Shown here piece by piece: positions 27,748 to 36,433 of a DNA stretch of 64,000 nucleotides (within the stretch, counting starts at the first letter, position 1; the number at the start of each line of letters is the position of its first letter). A model generated the notes under the pieces. The model saw only the letters and a list, made by a program, of their open reading frames with translations. It was not told where the DNA came from and made no database searches. Position numbers and translations under genes: made by a program. The DNA is from Sinorhizobium medicae. GTDB taxonomy: Bacteria > Pseudomonadota > Alphaproteobacteria > Rhizobiales > Rhizobiaceae. The stretch is taken from positions 186,001 to 250,000 of the forward strand of contig NZ_VITA01000001.1 of assembly GCF_007827695.1 (NCBI RefSeq). Reading direction: 5' to 3'.

Positions 27748-29071
27748 GCACGAGCCTCCCCTCACGAGCGCGCGCCGGAACGGCCGCGAGTTCCGCGCTG
27801 GATTGCAGGGAAAGTCCGTAGAGCGCGACCATGAACGTGAACCACAGAAGGCTTCCTCCCTCGAAGAAGAGGCTCTCGAGGCCGGCATTGAAGATCGTGT
27901 AGAGCCATATGCGAACGAAGAGCCTCGTCAGATGCGTGTGTTCGCGCTCCGGAGCGATTCGCGCAATGTTGCGGAGCGGTAGGAAGAGTATCCAGATCAG
28001 GGTCAGGGCGAGTCCGGGAAATCCCGTCATCAGGGCGATATCGAGGTAGGAGTTATGTCCGTTGGCGGCCGCGACGGCCCAGGTCTCGACCGTGCCGCCG
28101 CTATAGACGAGTTCTTCCGTCTGCCAGAAAGCCTTGAAGCCATATCCTGTGAGGGGCTGTTCGGCGAGCGCGCCGAAGGCGAAACGCCAGATATCGGCGC
28201 GATTGGTAAAGGTTGCGTCAACGCCGAGACCGTTGATGAATTCACCCAAGGGAACAATGACGGCCGAGCCGACGGCGAACAGATTGAACAGGCCGACGCC
28301 GCCAACGGCAATCGGGATGCGAAGGAAGCGCACCTTTTCGAAAAGGAAGGCGACCAGCAGAATCGCCGGCAGCATTGCCGTAGACGTTTTCCCCCCGGTA
28401 TTGACGAGGAAGACGAAGGAAAGCGCGACGATGGCGATGCCGGCGACGCGCGACCAGGCGTTCATGACGAAGAGGCCGATGAAGGCTGCGATCACCATCG
28501 CAGCCGCGGCGCTGTTCTTGTGAGGGAAGTGACCTCGCCACAAACCTGCATTCATCGGTTCGCGCAGTTCCGTGGCTTGGTGGATGGCGAGCGACGGGTT
28601 GAAGACGATGCCGTAATAGGCGACGCTCAGCATGACGAGGATGGCGATACCGAGCATCCTGGCGAAGTGGCGTTCCGAAGTGGGCAGCAAGAGGTAGATG
28701 CTGGCATTGACGGTGACCATTACGGAAAGGATCACGCCCTTGATGCCGAGCATCGGATGAGCCGAGATCAGCGAAACGACGATGAACCAACAATAGAGGA
28801 TCGCCAGCAGCAACCGGGGCCGCAGAATAGTTTCCCGCAAGGGATGGATCAGTCCGTAACAGAGCATGCCGGCGAAAAGCAGGAGCGAGATGATCTGGTT
28901 CAGCCGGTTGGAATTTCCGGCGGAAGGATCCAGCACCGCCTCGCCGGTCAAGTCCACGAAGGGGTTGATGGAAATCCAGAAGAACAGGAAAATCGCGATG
29001 AAGAGGGCGGTCCCGACACGTGCCGTCGATCCACTCGTCCGCTCGGCCTTTGCGTAGCTCCCGCGATCCAT
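27740..29071 (-). CDS. O-antigen ligase / Wzy-type polymerase family protein
   Basis: A 443-residue membrane protein with ten to twelve hydrophobic segments and a large periplasmic loop at about residues 300-360 (ADIWRFAFGALAEQPLTGYG, then AANGHNSYLDIALMTGFPGL). The H-N-S-Y-L-D stretch is characteristic of the Wzy_C/O-antigen ligase family (PF04932). Within this locus a polymerase for the repeat unit is the likely role. The ATG at 29071 is preferred; upstream extension is hydrophilic and unsupported. It lies 14 bases downstream of the Wzc-like gene. Confidence 0.88.
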   Translation of the reverse strand: MDRGSYAKAERTSGSTARVGTALFIAIFLFFWISINPFVDLTGEAVLDPSAGNSNRLNQIISLLLFAGMLCYGLIHPLRETILRPRLLLAILYCWFIVVSLISAHPMLGIKGVILSVMVTVNASIYLLLPTSERHFARMLGIAILVMLSVAYYGIVFNPSLAIHQATELREPMNAGLWRGHFPHKNSAAAAMVIAAFIGLFVMNAWSRVAGIAIVALSFVFLVNTGGKTSTAMLPAILLVAFLFEKVRFLRIPIAVGGVGLFNLFAVGSAVIVPLGEFINGLGVDATFTNRADIWRFAFGALAEQPLTGYGFKAFWQTEELVYSGGTVETWAVAAANGHNSYLDIALMTGFPGLALTLIWILFLPLRNIARIAPEREHTHLTRLFVRIWLYTIFNAGLESLFFEGGSLLWFTFMVALYGLSLQSSAELAAVPARAREGRLVHA

Positions 29072-29085
29072 CCTGACAGGGCCCC

Positions 29086-30699
29086 TCAGGCAGCCGCGCG
29101 CGTTTTGCCGCGAAGGAACCGCCAAAGGCCGAGGGCGAGGGCCGTAGCAATTCCGAGGGCGAGACCCAGAAAGGCGCCGCCGATCAGGAGAACCAGGGTA
29201 CGAGGCGGCCAGCTTCGCGCATTCGGCGGCAGGGCGCGCGAGATGACGCGGACATTGGTTGTGTCGATCTGCTGGCGCTCGGTGATCTGCTGTGCGCGTG
29301 CCAGGTGCGTTTCGTAGATCGCCGCCTTGCTGCGCGCGTCGCGCTCGAGGTCGCGAAGCTGCACCTGGGCTTGATTATCGGTGAAGACGTTCGATTTTTC
29401 GTTGTCCGCCTTGCCGCGCAGCGTAGCGAGCGCCTTTCGCTCCCGATCGAAATCGGCCTTTGCGCGCTCCAGAATGCGGCGGGCTTCATCCTTCATCGCG
29501 GTTTCCAGCGTCGCACGCTCGGAGCGGGCGGCGACGAGCCGCGGATGCCGCTCTCCATAGGTAAGCTGCATTGATCCTATCTGCTGCTGCAAGGCATTAT
29601 ACTGCTGGCGCAGATCGGTCATGTTGGCCGACTCGAACACCGAAGCGCTGGCGGTCCGGCCCCCGGCAACGGCGGAGCTCATCTGCCTGTAGCGCGTTTC
29701 CGCCTGAATGAAGCGCTGCTGACCGTCCAGAACCTGCGTGTTGAGCTCGCTCGAAAGCTGATTGCTGACGAGCTCGCCATTGGTGGATTGCAGACCGTTC
29801 TGGCGGCGGAAGTCCTCAACCCTCCTTTCCGCCTCGGTGACGTTGCGGCGCAGTTCATCGAGGCGTGCGTTCAGGTTCTGCGCCACCCGGCCGGCACTCT
29901 CGGCGGACGACTGGAACAGTTCCGCCTCGAACGCCTCGACGATCGCGTCCGAAAGGGCGATGGCTTTGGCAGGCTCCTCGCTCCAGACCTTCAGGACCAC
30001 GACGAAAGAGCGCTCCTCCCGGCGCGCTTCGACCCTCTCCGACAGGACGCGCATGGCCGCCAGTTCCTTGTCTGTCTTACCGTCCCGCGGGGCAAGCAGC
30101 GCCTTCAGCCAGTCCAGCAAGGTCGGCTTGACGAATTCCGGGTCTTCGGAAAGCCGCAGCTCGTCGATCACGCGCTGGAGCACATTGCGCGATGTCAGGA
30201 TCCGGAGTTTGCTTTCGACCTCCAGCAATTGCGCGTCTCGCTGCGGATTGGTCGTGAAAACGTCGTCGCTTACGACGTTGAGATTGGAAGGGTCCACGAC
30301 GAGGTCGGTGTAAACGGTGTATCGCGGCGTCGCCGTCACGGCATAAGCGAAAGCCGCGGCACCGGAGAGGAGGAGCGCGATGACGATCCAGCGGATCCCG
30401 TCGCGAAGCCAGACGATGATGTCGTTGATCCCGATGCTGCCTAAAAGGTGGAGTTGCGGGAAGAAATCGGCGGCGGACGCCGGCTCCTCAGGAGCGCGTG
30501 CGTTATGGCTCGGAGCCGGCAGATCCACGACACGGACGGAGGCGCCAACCTTCTCTAGAGTGCGCGCCTCTTCGGGAGGAGCAGTCTCTTCCGCCGAGGC
30601 CGGCACGAAGTCAAGCAACGAACCCCCAGCCGGGCGAAGGCGCTGAGAAGGCCTTCCATGGCGTAATCCCTGTCCCTCGGGCTCGCTGCGCCGATACAT
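29086..30699 (-). CDS. Polysaccharide co-polymerase (GumC/Wzc-like, no kinase domain)
   Basis: A 537-residue protein with a cytoplasmic N-terminus (about 1-90), a first membrane segment (about 100-120), a Wzz-type domain (YTVYTDLVVDPSN ...), a long periplasmic coiled coil (about 265-480) and a second membrane segment near residue 505. The C-terminus stops after RFLRGKTRAAA, with no Walker motifs or tyrosine cluster, unlike Wzc or ExoP. It controls polymer length and export. It is the first gene of the leftward operon 30699-20851. Confidence 0.88.
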   Translation of the reverse strand: MYRRSEPEGQGLRHGRPSQRLRPAGGSLLDFVPASAEETAPPEEARTLEKVGASVRVVDLPAPSHNARAPEEPASAADFFPQLHLLGSIGINDIIVWLRDGIRWIVIALLLSGAAAFAYAVTATPRYTVYTDLVVDPSNLNVVSDDVFTTNPQRDAQLLEVESKLRILTSRNVLQRVIDELRLSEDPEFVKPTLLDWLKALLAPRDGKTDKELAAMRVLSERVEARREERSFVVVLKVWSEEPAKAIALSDAIVEAFEAELFQSSAESAGRVAQNLNARLDELRRNVTEAERRVEDFRRQNGLQSTNGELVSNQLSSELNTQVLDGQQRFIQAETRYRQMSSAVAGGRTASASVFESANMTDLRQQYNALQQQIGSMQLTYGERHPRLVAARSERATLETAMKDEARRILERAKADFDRERKALATLRGKADNEKSNVFTDNQAQVQLRDLERDARSKAAIYETHLARAQQITERQQIDTTNVRVISRALPPNARSWPPRTLVLLIGGAFLGLALGIATALALGLWRFLRGKTRAAA

Positions 30700-30981
30700 C
30701 CGCTTTTCCCCACACCCTTGTCGCCACCCATCTGCTTATTGCTTCATAAGCAGAATGCCCCACGCAGATTTAGTGCTTGCAGGGTGAATATTCGGTTAAG
30801 CGGCGTTTTCGGGTGGTAACCTCTGGGGCAGGGCTTCCTGCCACGCTGTTTTAAGGCCCTTGAAAAAACGGACAGGCTTCGCCGGCAACGGCGTTCGGAT
30901 GCTGCAATCAACGATTAAGTTGCGATGTCGCTGATTTCGGCGACACCGGAGTTACCATCATCAATCCTGGGACCACCGGCC

Positions 30982-32130
30982 TTAAAAATCGGTCAGCAGC
31001 CGGCTCCAGGTCTCCGATGCGAGGCCGCCGATATAGATGTCGTTGCGTTCTGCCGCCTGCCGGAGTTCCGCATGACGGGTCACCAAACAGAAATAACCCC
31101 GGTGCCGGAAAGACAACCATCGCTGGCGCGATATCGCGTTCATCAGGAAAGGCTGAGCCATGCCGACAGCCAATGCATAGCCTTCCGCGTCAAGCCGCGC
31201 GAACATCGCCGCGGCGACATCGCGTTCACGCCCCTCCTCCGTGACCAGATTGAGCACCGTGGCGATGCCCGTCGGCTTGCGGAAAAAAAGAAATGCACCG
31301 ATCGTGCGGCCGTCCGCCAGAACGACCTTTCGGCACTCTAGCGCCCCGAGGCTTCGGTTCATCGATGCAATGTGCACGAGCCAATCGAATTCGGATTTCG
31401 ACCAGGCCGGCCGGATCGCGAAGCGTTCCAGCATGGGCATCGCACATTCCAGGAACTCCTCGACGCCGGCGGGCTCTATCCTGCAAGCGCCCTCGGCCTT
31501 CGGCCGCATCGAGGGCCGCAGCCGCCGCAGAGCGCGGTCGACCAGGCCAAGGATGCCGAGGAGAATAGGCGAGCCCACGACAGGGAGATGGCGGCTGGCA
31601 AGTATCGCCGCGGCCGTCAGGGGCAAAAACGAACGCTGCCATTCCAGGCTCTGGATCGGCAGAACGAGACCGCCTCCCGCCGCCCAATGGTCGGCACTTA
31701 CCGGTGACGCGTTGTCGGAGAAGCACATGTCCTGGCGAGCCGCCCGCATGCTGCGCGCAAGACGAGCCGCTCCGACGGCTCCCGCCTTGCTCTCCGCCAT
31801 GAAGGCGCAGAGAAGACGCGCCGTGATCGGGTGACCATTGACCATAAAGGCCATCGGCACCGATAGAATGGCGCTGTCTATGCCGCCGGCAGCATTCTCG
31901 TGCACGACGCTGCCGAGGTCGGGATGATATTGGGGGCTGCCGAAGAAGACCGTCTCTATATACCGGCCAAGATCGTCCCCGGGCGCGCGATCATGCCCTC
32001 GAAAAATTCTGTTGAACAGCCGTCCAACTGCAGGGACATCGCCGGGTGTCATGGGGCGGATGTTGCGGCGCGGCCCTGCACCGGCCGGAATATTCTCCGA
32101 CGCGCGGATTTCCTCCACCTCGATCGTCAT
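30982..32130 (-). CDS. GNAT-like acyltransferase of a polysaccharide locus
   Basis: A 382-residue protein starting RPMTPGDVPAVGRLFNRIF after a short leader, with VVHENAAGGIDSAILSVP and VGAARLARSMRAARQDMCFSD in the N-terminal GNAT-like half. A second half contains RTIGAFLFFRKPTGIATVL and ends SETWSRLLTDF. It shares this organisation with the protein at 34423-35538 and the two are paralogues. A transferase acting on the polymer or its lipid carrier is inferred from position. ATG 32130 overlaps the flippase stop by four bases. Confidence 0.65.
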   Translation of the reverse strand: MTIEVEEIRASENIPAGAGPRRNIRPMTPGDVPAVGRLFNRIFRGHDRAPGDDLGRYIETVFFGSPQYHPDLGSVVHENAAGGIDSAILSVPMAFMVNGHPITARLLCAFMAESKAGAVGAARLARSMRAARQDMCFSDNASPVSADHWAAGGGLVLPIQSLEWQRSFLPLTAAAILASRHLPVVGSPILLGILGLVDRALRRLRPSMRPKAEGACRIEPAGVEEFLECAMPMLERFAIRPAWSKSEFDWLVHIASMNRSLGALECRKVVLADGRTIGAFLFFRKPTGIATVLNLVTEEGRERDVAAAMFARLDAEGYALAVGMAQPFLMNAISRQRWLSFRHRGYFCLVTRHAELRQAAERNDIYIGGLASETWSRLLTDF

Positions 32131-33434
32131 GCGCTGCCGCTCCCGAAGGTGATTGCCGCCTGGCGGTCGCGCCGCACAAAATGCAGGAACACGCTCCATG
32201 ACGCGACGACCATCGCGATTTCGATGACATAAAAGGATATGAAAGTCCCGGCGGGCGGCGCGTACCAACTCGCCCATGCGGCGAGGCCGGTACCTGCGAT
32301 GCTGCCGAAGCCCATAACGGCGGCGCGAGCGGCGTGATCGCCGGAGGCGCCGAGTGCCTCGACCGCGACCGACCACATGGCGAGCGGCACCACGACCCAG
32401 CAGAGTGTTCTGGCAAAGCCCACCAGCGAAAGATACTCCTTGCCGAAGAGATAAGGCAGGATCGGCGCCAGAACGAATACCGTGACGGCCGCAGCGAGAC
32501 TGATCACGGTGGCTGCAGCGAGCACCCTGCGCACTCGCTGCAGTGCGTGGTGAAGTCCCGCCGCCGTGGCCCGCGCAGAGCCCGGATAAATGAGCCGGTT
32601 CAACGCCTCCACGGAAAGATAGCTGCTCTCCAATATGCGCCGGGCGACACTGTAGCTCGCAACGATCTCAGCCGTGGTGACGAGACTCAGCACGAGCAGA
32701 TCGGCATTCTGGCGCAACGCACGCAGGATAAACGGAATGCTGAAATAGAGGCCCTGCGGGAGTTCCTCCCGCACGAGACGGTAGCTGGGCGCGCCGAGCA
32801 GCCGGACGGACCACATGCAACAGACCGCCACGAGGACGTGGCAGAGAAACTGCCAGACCGCCCAGGATGCGACGGTGGTCGCACCGAAGGCGATGCAGGC
32901 GAGTGCCGCCGCGACCGTTCGGGCCGCCGCAAAACCGACGACGACCTTGTTTGCAGAGGCAAAGTCCGTATGAGCGATAAATATCTGCTCCGTAAGGACA
33001 ATAACCCGGACCAGAAGGATATTGGTGACCAGCATGAGCGTGATCACGGCGACGTTCGTCATACGATCTGGCGAAAGCGTAAAGAAGAACGGCAGGACCA
33101 CCGCTCCCAGAAGCACCAGAGCCGCCCCGCTCCCCGACGTCAGGATGATATTGTGTCCGAGCATTTGCGGATAGATCGCACGGTCGCGTGCGACGCGCCG
33201 CACGAGGCACTCCATTGCTCCCAGCCCGCAGAGATGGACGGCAATGTTGGCGACGGCAGTGATGGCGACGAAGACGCTGAACTCGTGGACACCGAGCCAA
33301 CGTGCGAGGATAGCGAAGGTGAGGAGCTGCGCCGCAGAGCCTAGTACCAGACTGCCGCCGGAGGCGACATAGGACATGAGCATCGGCAGGAATGGTTTGT
33401 ATCCGCGCTGTTCCGTTACACCGTCCGTGGCCAT
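32127..33434 (-). CDS. Polysaccharide flippase (Wzx/MATE-like)
   Basis: A 435-residue protein with twelve or more membrane segments, matching the polysaccharide biosynthesis (Wzx, PF01943/PF13440) fold. The N-terminal segment GSLVLGSAAQLLTFAILARW and the loop ALGASGDHAARAAVMGFG are typical. It would flip the lipid-linked repeat unit across the inner membrane to the Wzy-like and Wzc-like proteins encoded downstream. It is the first gene of a two-gene leftward unit with the GNAT-like gene, and a mosaic repeat lies just upstream. Confidence 0.9.
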   Translation of the reverse strand: MATDGVTEQRGYKPFLPMLMSYVASGGSLVLGSAAQLLTFAILARWLGVHEFSVFVAITAVANIAVHLCGLGAMECLVRRVARDRAIYPQMLGHNIILTSGSGAALVLLGAVVLPFFFTLSPDRMTNVAVITLMLVTNILLVRVIVLTEQIFIAHTDFASANKVVVGFAAARTVAAALACIAFGATTVASWAVWQFLCHVLVAVCCMWSVRLLGAPSYRLVREELPQGLYFSIPFILRALRQNADLLVLSLVTTAEIVASYSVARRILESSYLSVEALNRLIYPGSARATAAGLHHALQRVRRVLAAATVISLAAAVTVFVLAPILPYLFGKEYLSLVGFARTLCWVVVPLAMWSVAVEALGASGDHAARAAVMGFGSIAGTGLAAWASWYAPPAGTFISFYVIEIAMVVASWSVFLHFVRRDRQAAITFGSGSA

Positions 33435-33456
33435 CCGATCTGCCTGACTGTCCTGG

Positions 33457-33506
33457 AGCGGGATGAGGAAAAGTCCGCGCGGTCTTCCGCCCCCGTCCCG
33501 CGTCTC
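33457..33506 (+). repeat. Mosaic intergenic repeat upstream of the flippase gene
   Basis: AGCGGGATGAGGAAAAGTCC...GGTCTTCCGCCCCCGTCCCGC matches the first module of the 8652 element with a few changes. It lies in the 263-base divergent spacer between the flippase and methyltransferase genes. Confidence 0.65.
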
Positions 33507-33697
33507 AACTTGTTGGAAGGCGCCCTCGCCGATTGCACCGCTCTAGCACACAGAAATGATTGGCCGGTTAACGTCAGCCGGGAGTGCTGCTCCCCTCGAT
33601 CCGCCGCCGGGAGCCGCCTTCATTTCAGCTTCCGTTTACCTCGACGCGCTACTGTGCCCCGGAACGATCACCCACTCCGACAACCGAAGGAGCCTTC

Positions 33698-34426
33698 GTG
33701 CTGCAGGGCGACAATCATCTTGACGGCCGGACCGAGGGTCGCGCACCGCGGCTCGTGCATTTCATGGACATCGACCTCGAACTCGCACCGGGCGTGCTCG
33801 TGCCACGGGAGGAGACGGAACTGCTGGGGAGGACCGCCGCAGCAATCCTGCGCGAGGCGGCCCGGCCGGCGACCGTGGTCGACATGTGCTGCGGTTCCGG
33901 GAATCTCGCTTTGGGCATTGCCGCGGAGGTGCCGCTCGCACGCGTCTGGGGCGCCGATCTGACGGACAGCACGGTCGCGCTTGCACGGCGCAATGTCGAG
34001 CGCCTCGCGCTCGGCGATCGGGTCTTCGTCCGGCAGGGCGACCTCTTCGCCGCCCTGGCAGGAGAGGGCCTCGAGGAAGCCGTGGACATGATCGTCTGCA
34101 ATCCGCCCTATATCTCGACATCCCGCCTCGAGAGCGACAGCGCGCATCTTCTCGCGAGCGAGCCGCGGGAGGCCTTCGACGGCGGCCCCTACGGCATATC
34201 CATCCATCAGCGGCTGATCCGCGAAGCCGTCGCCTTTCTCAAGCCCGGCGGTTGGCTCCTCTTCGAATTCGGAGAGGGACAGGATCGTCAGACCGCCGCC
34301 CTGCTTGCGCGGACGAAAGCCTATGACGCGGTTTCTTTCGCGACGGATGCGGCCGGCAAGCCGCGCGTGGCACGGGTACGCAGGCTGGCCGGCCCGACTG
34401 CCGCAGCGGACTGGGAAATCAGATGA
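33698..34426 (+). CDS. HemK/PrmC-like SAM-dependent methyltransferase
   Basis: A 242-residue methyltransferase. VVDMCCGSGNLALGIA near residue 60 is the SAM-binding motif I and IVCNPPYIS near residue 130 is the catalytic NPPY motif shared by PrmC (glutamine methylation of release factors) and N6-adenine methyltransferases. PREETELL is also PrmC-like. GTG at 33698 has a good GAAGGAG ribosome binding site, and the longer frame upstream has none. It is translationally coupled to the GNAT-like gene, so it may act on a polysaccharide precursor or small molecule rather than a release factor. Confidence 0.8.
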   Translation: MLQGDNHLDGRTEGRAPRLVHFMDIDLELAPGVLVPREETELLGRTAAAILREAARPATVVDMCCGSGNLALGIAAEVPLARVWGADLTDSTVALARRNVERLALGDRVFVRQGDLFAALAGEGLEEAVDMIVCNPPYISTSRLESDSAHLLASEPREAFDGGPYGISIHQRLIREAVAFLKPGGWLLFEFGEGQDRQTAALLARTKAYDAVSFATDAAGKPRVARVRRLAGPTAAADWEIR

Positions 34427-35538
34427 GCCAGATCCGTTCGCTTGCAGCCGAGGACATCCCGGCTGTCGCGCGGCTCTTCCAGAAGGTCTTTCGCAACAGG
34501 GAAGAGGAGCCCCCGGCTGCGTTCGTCGCCTACCTGCGGCGGCTCTATGTCGATGCGCCCGGCACCGACCCGGACATCCGCCCGCTCGTGCACGTCAATG
34601 ACGACGGCCGCGTATCGGGATTCGTCGGGGCGAACACTCTTCCGATGACCTATCGTGGCCGGCGGCTGCGCGCCGCTATCTGCGGCTCACTGATGGTCGA
34701 AGGCCGCGAAGGCGACCCGATGGCCGGCGCGCGGCTGCTGAAAGCTTTCCTTGCCGGACCGCAGGACCTCTCCTTCAGCGAAACCGCCAGCGAGGTTTCG
34801 ACGCAGATGTGGACGAAGCTGCGGGGTATCGTGCTTCCACAATACAGTCTGGACTGGGTGCGCGTCATCCGCCCGGCATCCTTCGCCCTCGACCTCGTCG
34901 CGAGCAGGCTGCGCCCGGTCCGCGCGCTCGTGCCCTTGGCGCATGCATTCGACCGTCGCTATCGCGGCAAGATGGGGCGCGGCGAATTGCGCTGGTCTGG
35001 CGTGCCCGCGGCCGCAACCACCCAGGGATCGCTCCAGGTCGCCGAGATTGACCGACATGGCTTTGCCGAGCTCTTTGCACCGCTCACCAGACAGTTTGCC
35101 ATACAGCCGGCCTGGGCCGAGAGCCAGCTCGAGCATATCCTCGAAGATGCTGAGAAGAAGCCGTTATTCGGCGAGCCGGTATTCGCGGCCCTGAAGACCC
35201 GGAGCGGTGCGCCCGTCGGCGCGTTTTTCTACCATCTCCAGCCCGGCGGAACAGCCCGCGTGCTCCAGGTCCTCGCTCTGTCGGGACAGGCGGGGCCGGT
35301 GCTCGATTGCCTGATAGAGCACGCGGCCGGCCGCGGTGCTGCGGCAGTTCGCGGCCGAACCCAGCCGGCCCTGCTGGAGGCCATGATGGGTCGCCGCATT
35401 GGCTTCGTCCATGCCGCCTCGACCGTCGTCCACTCCCGCGAGGAAGAACTCGTCGACGCCTTCCGCCACGCACAGGGCTTCATCAACGGGCTGGCCGGGG
35501 AACACTGGAGCCGGTTGATCGGCAGCCGGTTCGAGTGA
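34423..35538 (+). CDS. GNAT-like acyltransferase, paralogue of 30982-32130
   Basis: A 371-residue protein with the same plan as the protein encoded at 30982-32130. It opens IRSLAAEDIPAVARLFQKVF. A core with AICGSLMVEGREGDPMAGAR and FLAGPQDLSFSETASEV follows. The C-terminal half contains FAIQPAWAESQLEHIL and APVGAFFYHLQPGG, and it ends GEHWSRLIGSRFE. The resemblance runs through the full length. It is coupled to the methyltransferase by a 4-base overlap and converges on the L,D-transpeptidase with a two-base gap. The substrate is unknown. Confidence 0.65.
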   Translation: MSQIRSLAAEDIPAVARLFQKVFRNREEEPPAAFVAYLRRLYVDAPGTDPDIRPLVHVNDDGRVSGFVGANTLPMTYRGRRLRAAICGSLMVEGREGDPMAGARLLKAFLAGPQDLSFSETASEVSTQMWTKLRGIVLPQYSLDWVRVIRPASFALDLVASRLRPVRALVPLAHAFDRRYRGKMGRGELRWSGVPAAATTQGSLQVAEIDRHGFAELFAPLTRQFAIQPAWAESQLEHILEDAEKKPLFGEPVFAALKTRSGAPVGAFFYHLQPGGTARVLQVLALSGQAGPVLDCLIEHAAGRGAAAVRGRTQPALLEAMMGRRIGFVHAASTVVHSREEELVDAFRHAQGFINGLAGEHWSRLIGSRFE

Positions 35539-35540
35539 AC

Positions 35541-36272
35541 TCAGGCCTGGCCCTGCGCAATCAGCGGCGTCTGATAGACAACTATCCGCGCGTGATAGGG
35601 CACGCGCTTGTAAAGATCGATGACGTCCTGATTGACGAGGCGGACGCATCCCGACGATGTCGCCTTGCCGATCGAGTTCCACTCAGGCGTACCGTGCAGG
35701 CGATAGAGCGTGTCCCGCCCGTTCTGAAAGATGTAAAGCGCGCGCGCTCCCAAGGGGTTCTTGATGCCCGGCGCCATGCCGCCGTTCTCGACCGAATATT
35801 CCGCAAGCTCCGGCCTGCGGGCGATCATCTCGGCCGGCGGCTTCCAGCGCGGCCAGGCTTGGCGCCAATGGATGATTCCATCGCCCTCCCAGGCAAATCC
35901 CTCCCGGCCAATTCCCACTCCGTAGCGCATCGCCGTCCCGCCGGGCTCGACAAGATAAAGATAGCGCCCGGGCGTATCGACCACGACGGTTCCCGCCGGT
36001 TCGCCGGTCGGATCCGGTACACGCTGGCGAAGATATTTCGGATCCATTTGTCTGTAGGGAACGGCCGGGATCAGGTGCCCGCCATCTTCCACGGCTGCAT
36101 ACCGGGCTTCCAGTTCGGCATCGCCCGGCAACCCCAGCGGGCGGCTCACCAGACGCGGCACGGGAGCGCGCTCAGTCGCGGGCATCGACGTGGTACATCC
36201 CGCAAGGGCTGCGGTTGCGGACATCGCTCCGAGAAGGAACGTGCGCCTTTGTAATTGCATTTTGCTAAACAT
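35541..36272 (-). CDS. L,D-transpeptidase family lipoprotein
   Basis: A 243-residue protein with a Tat-like start (QRRTFLLGAM) and a lipobox AALAGC near residue 25. The YkuD domain (about 95-235) includes the catalytic motif HGTPEW ... SSGCVRLVNQDV with the active-site cysteine. It cross-links peptidoglycan or attaches it to outer-membrane proteins. Start 36272 is used; ATG 36260 gives MQLQRR and is equally possible. It converges on the GNAT-like gene. Confidence 0.92.
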   Translation of the reverse strand: MFSKMQLQRRTFLLGAMSATAALAGCTTSMPATERAPVPRLVSRPLGLPGDAELEARYAAVEDGGHLIPAVPYRQMDPKYLRQRVPDPTGEPAGTVVVDTPGRYLYLVEPGGTAMRYGVGIGREGFAWEGDGIIHWRQAWPRWKPPAEMIARRPELAEYSVENGGMAPGIKNPLGARALYIFQNGRDTLYRLHGTPEWNSIGKATSSGCVRLVNQDVIDLYKRVPYHARIVVYQTPLIAQGQA

Positions 36273-36433
36273 CTCAGCCAGGTAGGTGGAATGAGAAAGC
36301 GAAAATCGCCTGCCGACGGTTTAGCTGAGTCTCGCGGATTCCCAAACTCACCGTCGATCACATGTTCGATACCTGCGGCATCGAGCGGAGGATCGTGGGA
36401 GATGCAAAGGTGAAATGGTCGCAGATCGCTTCG

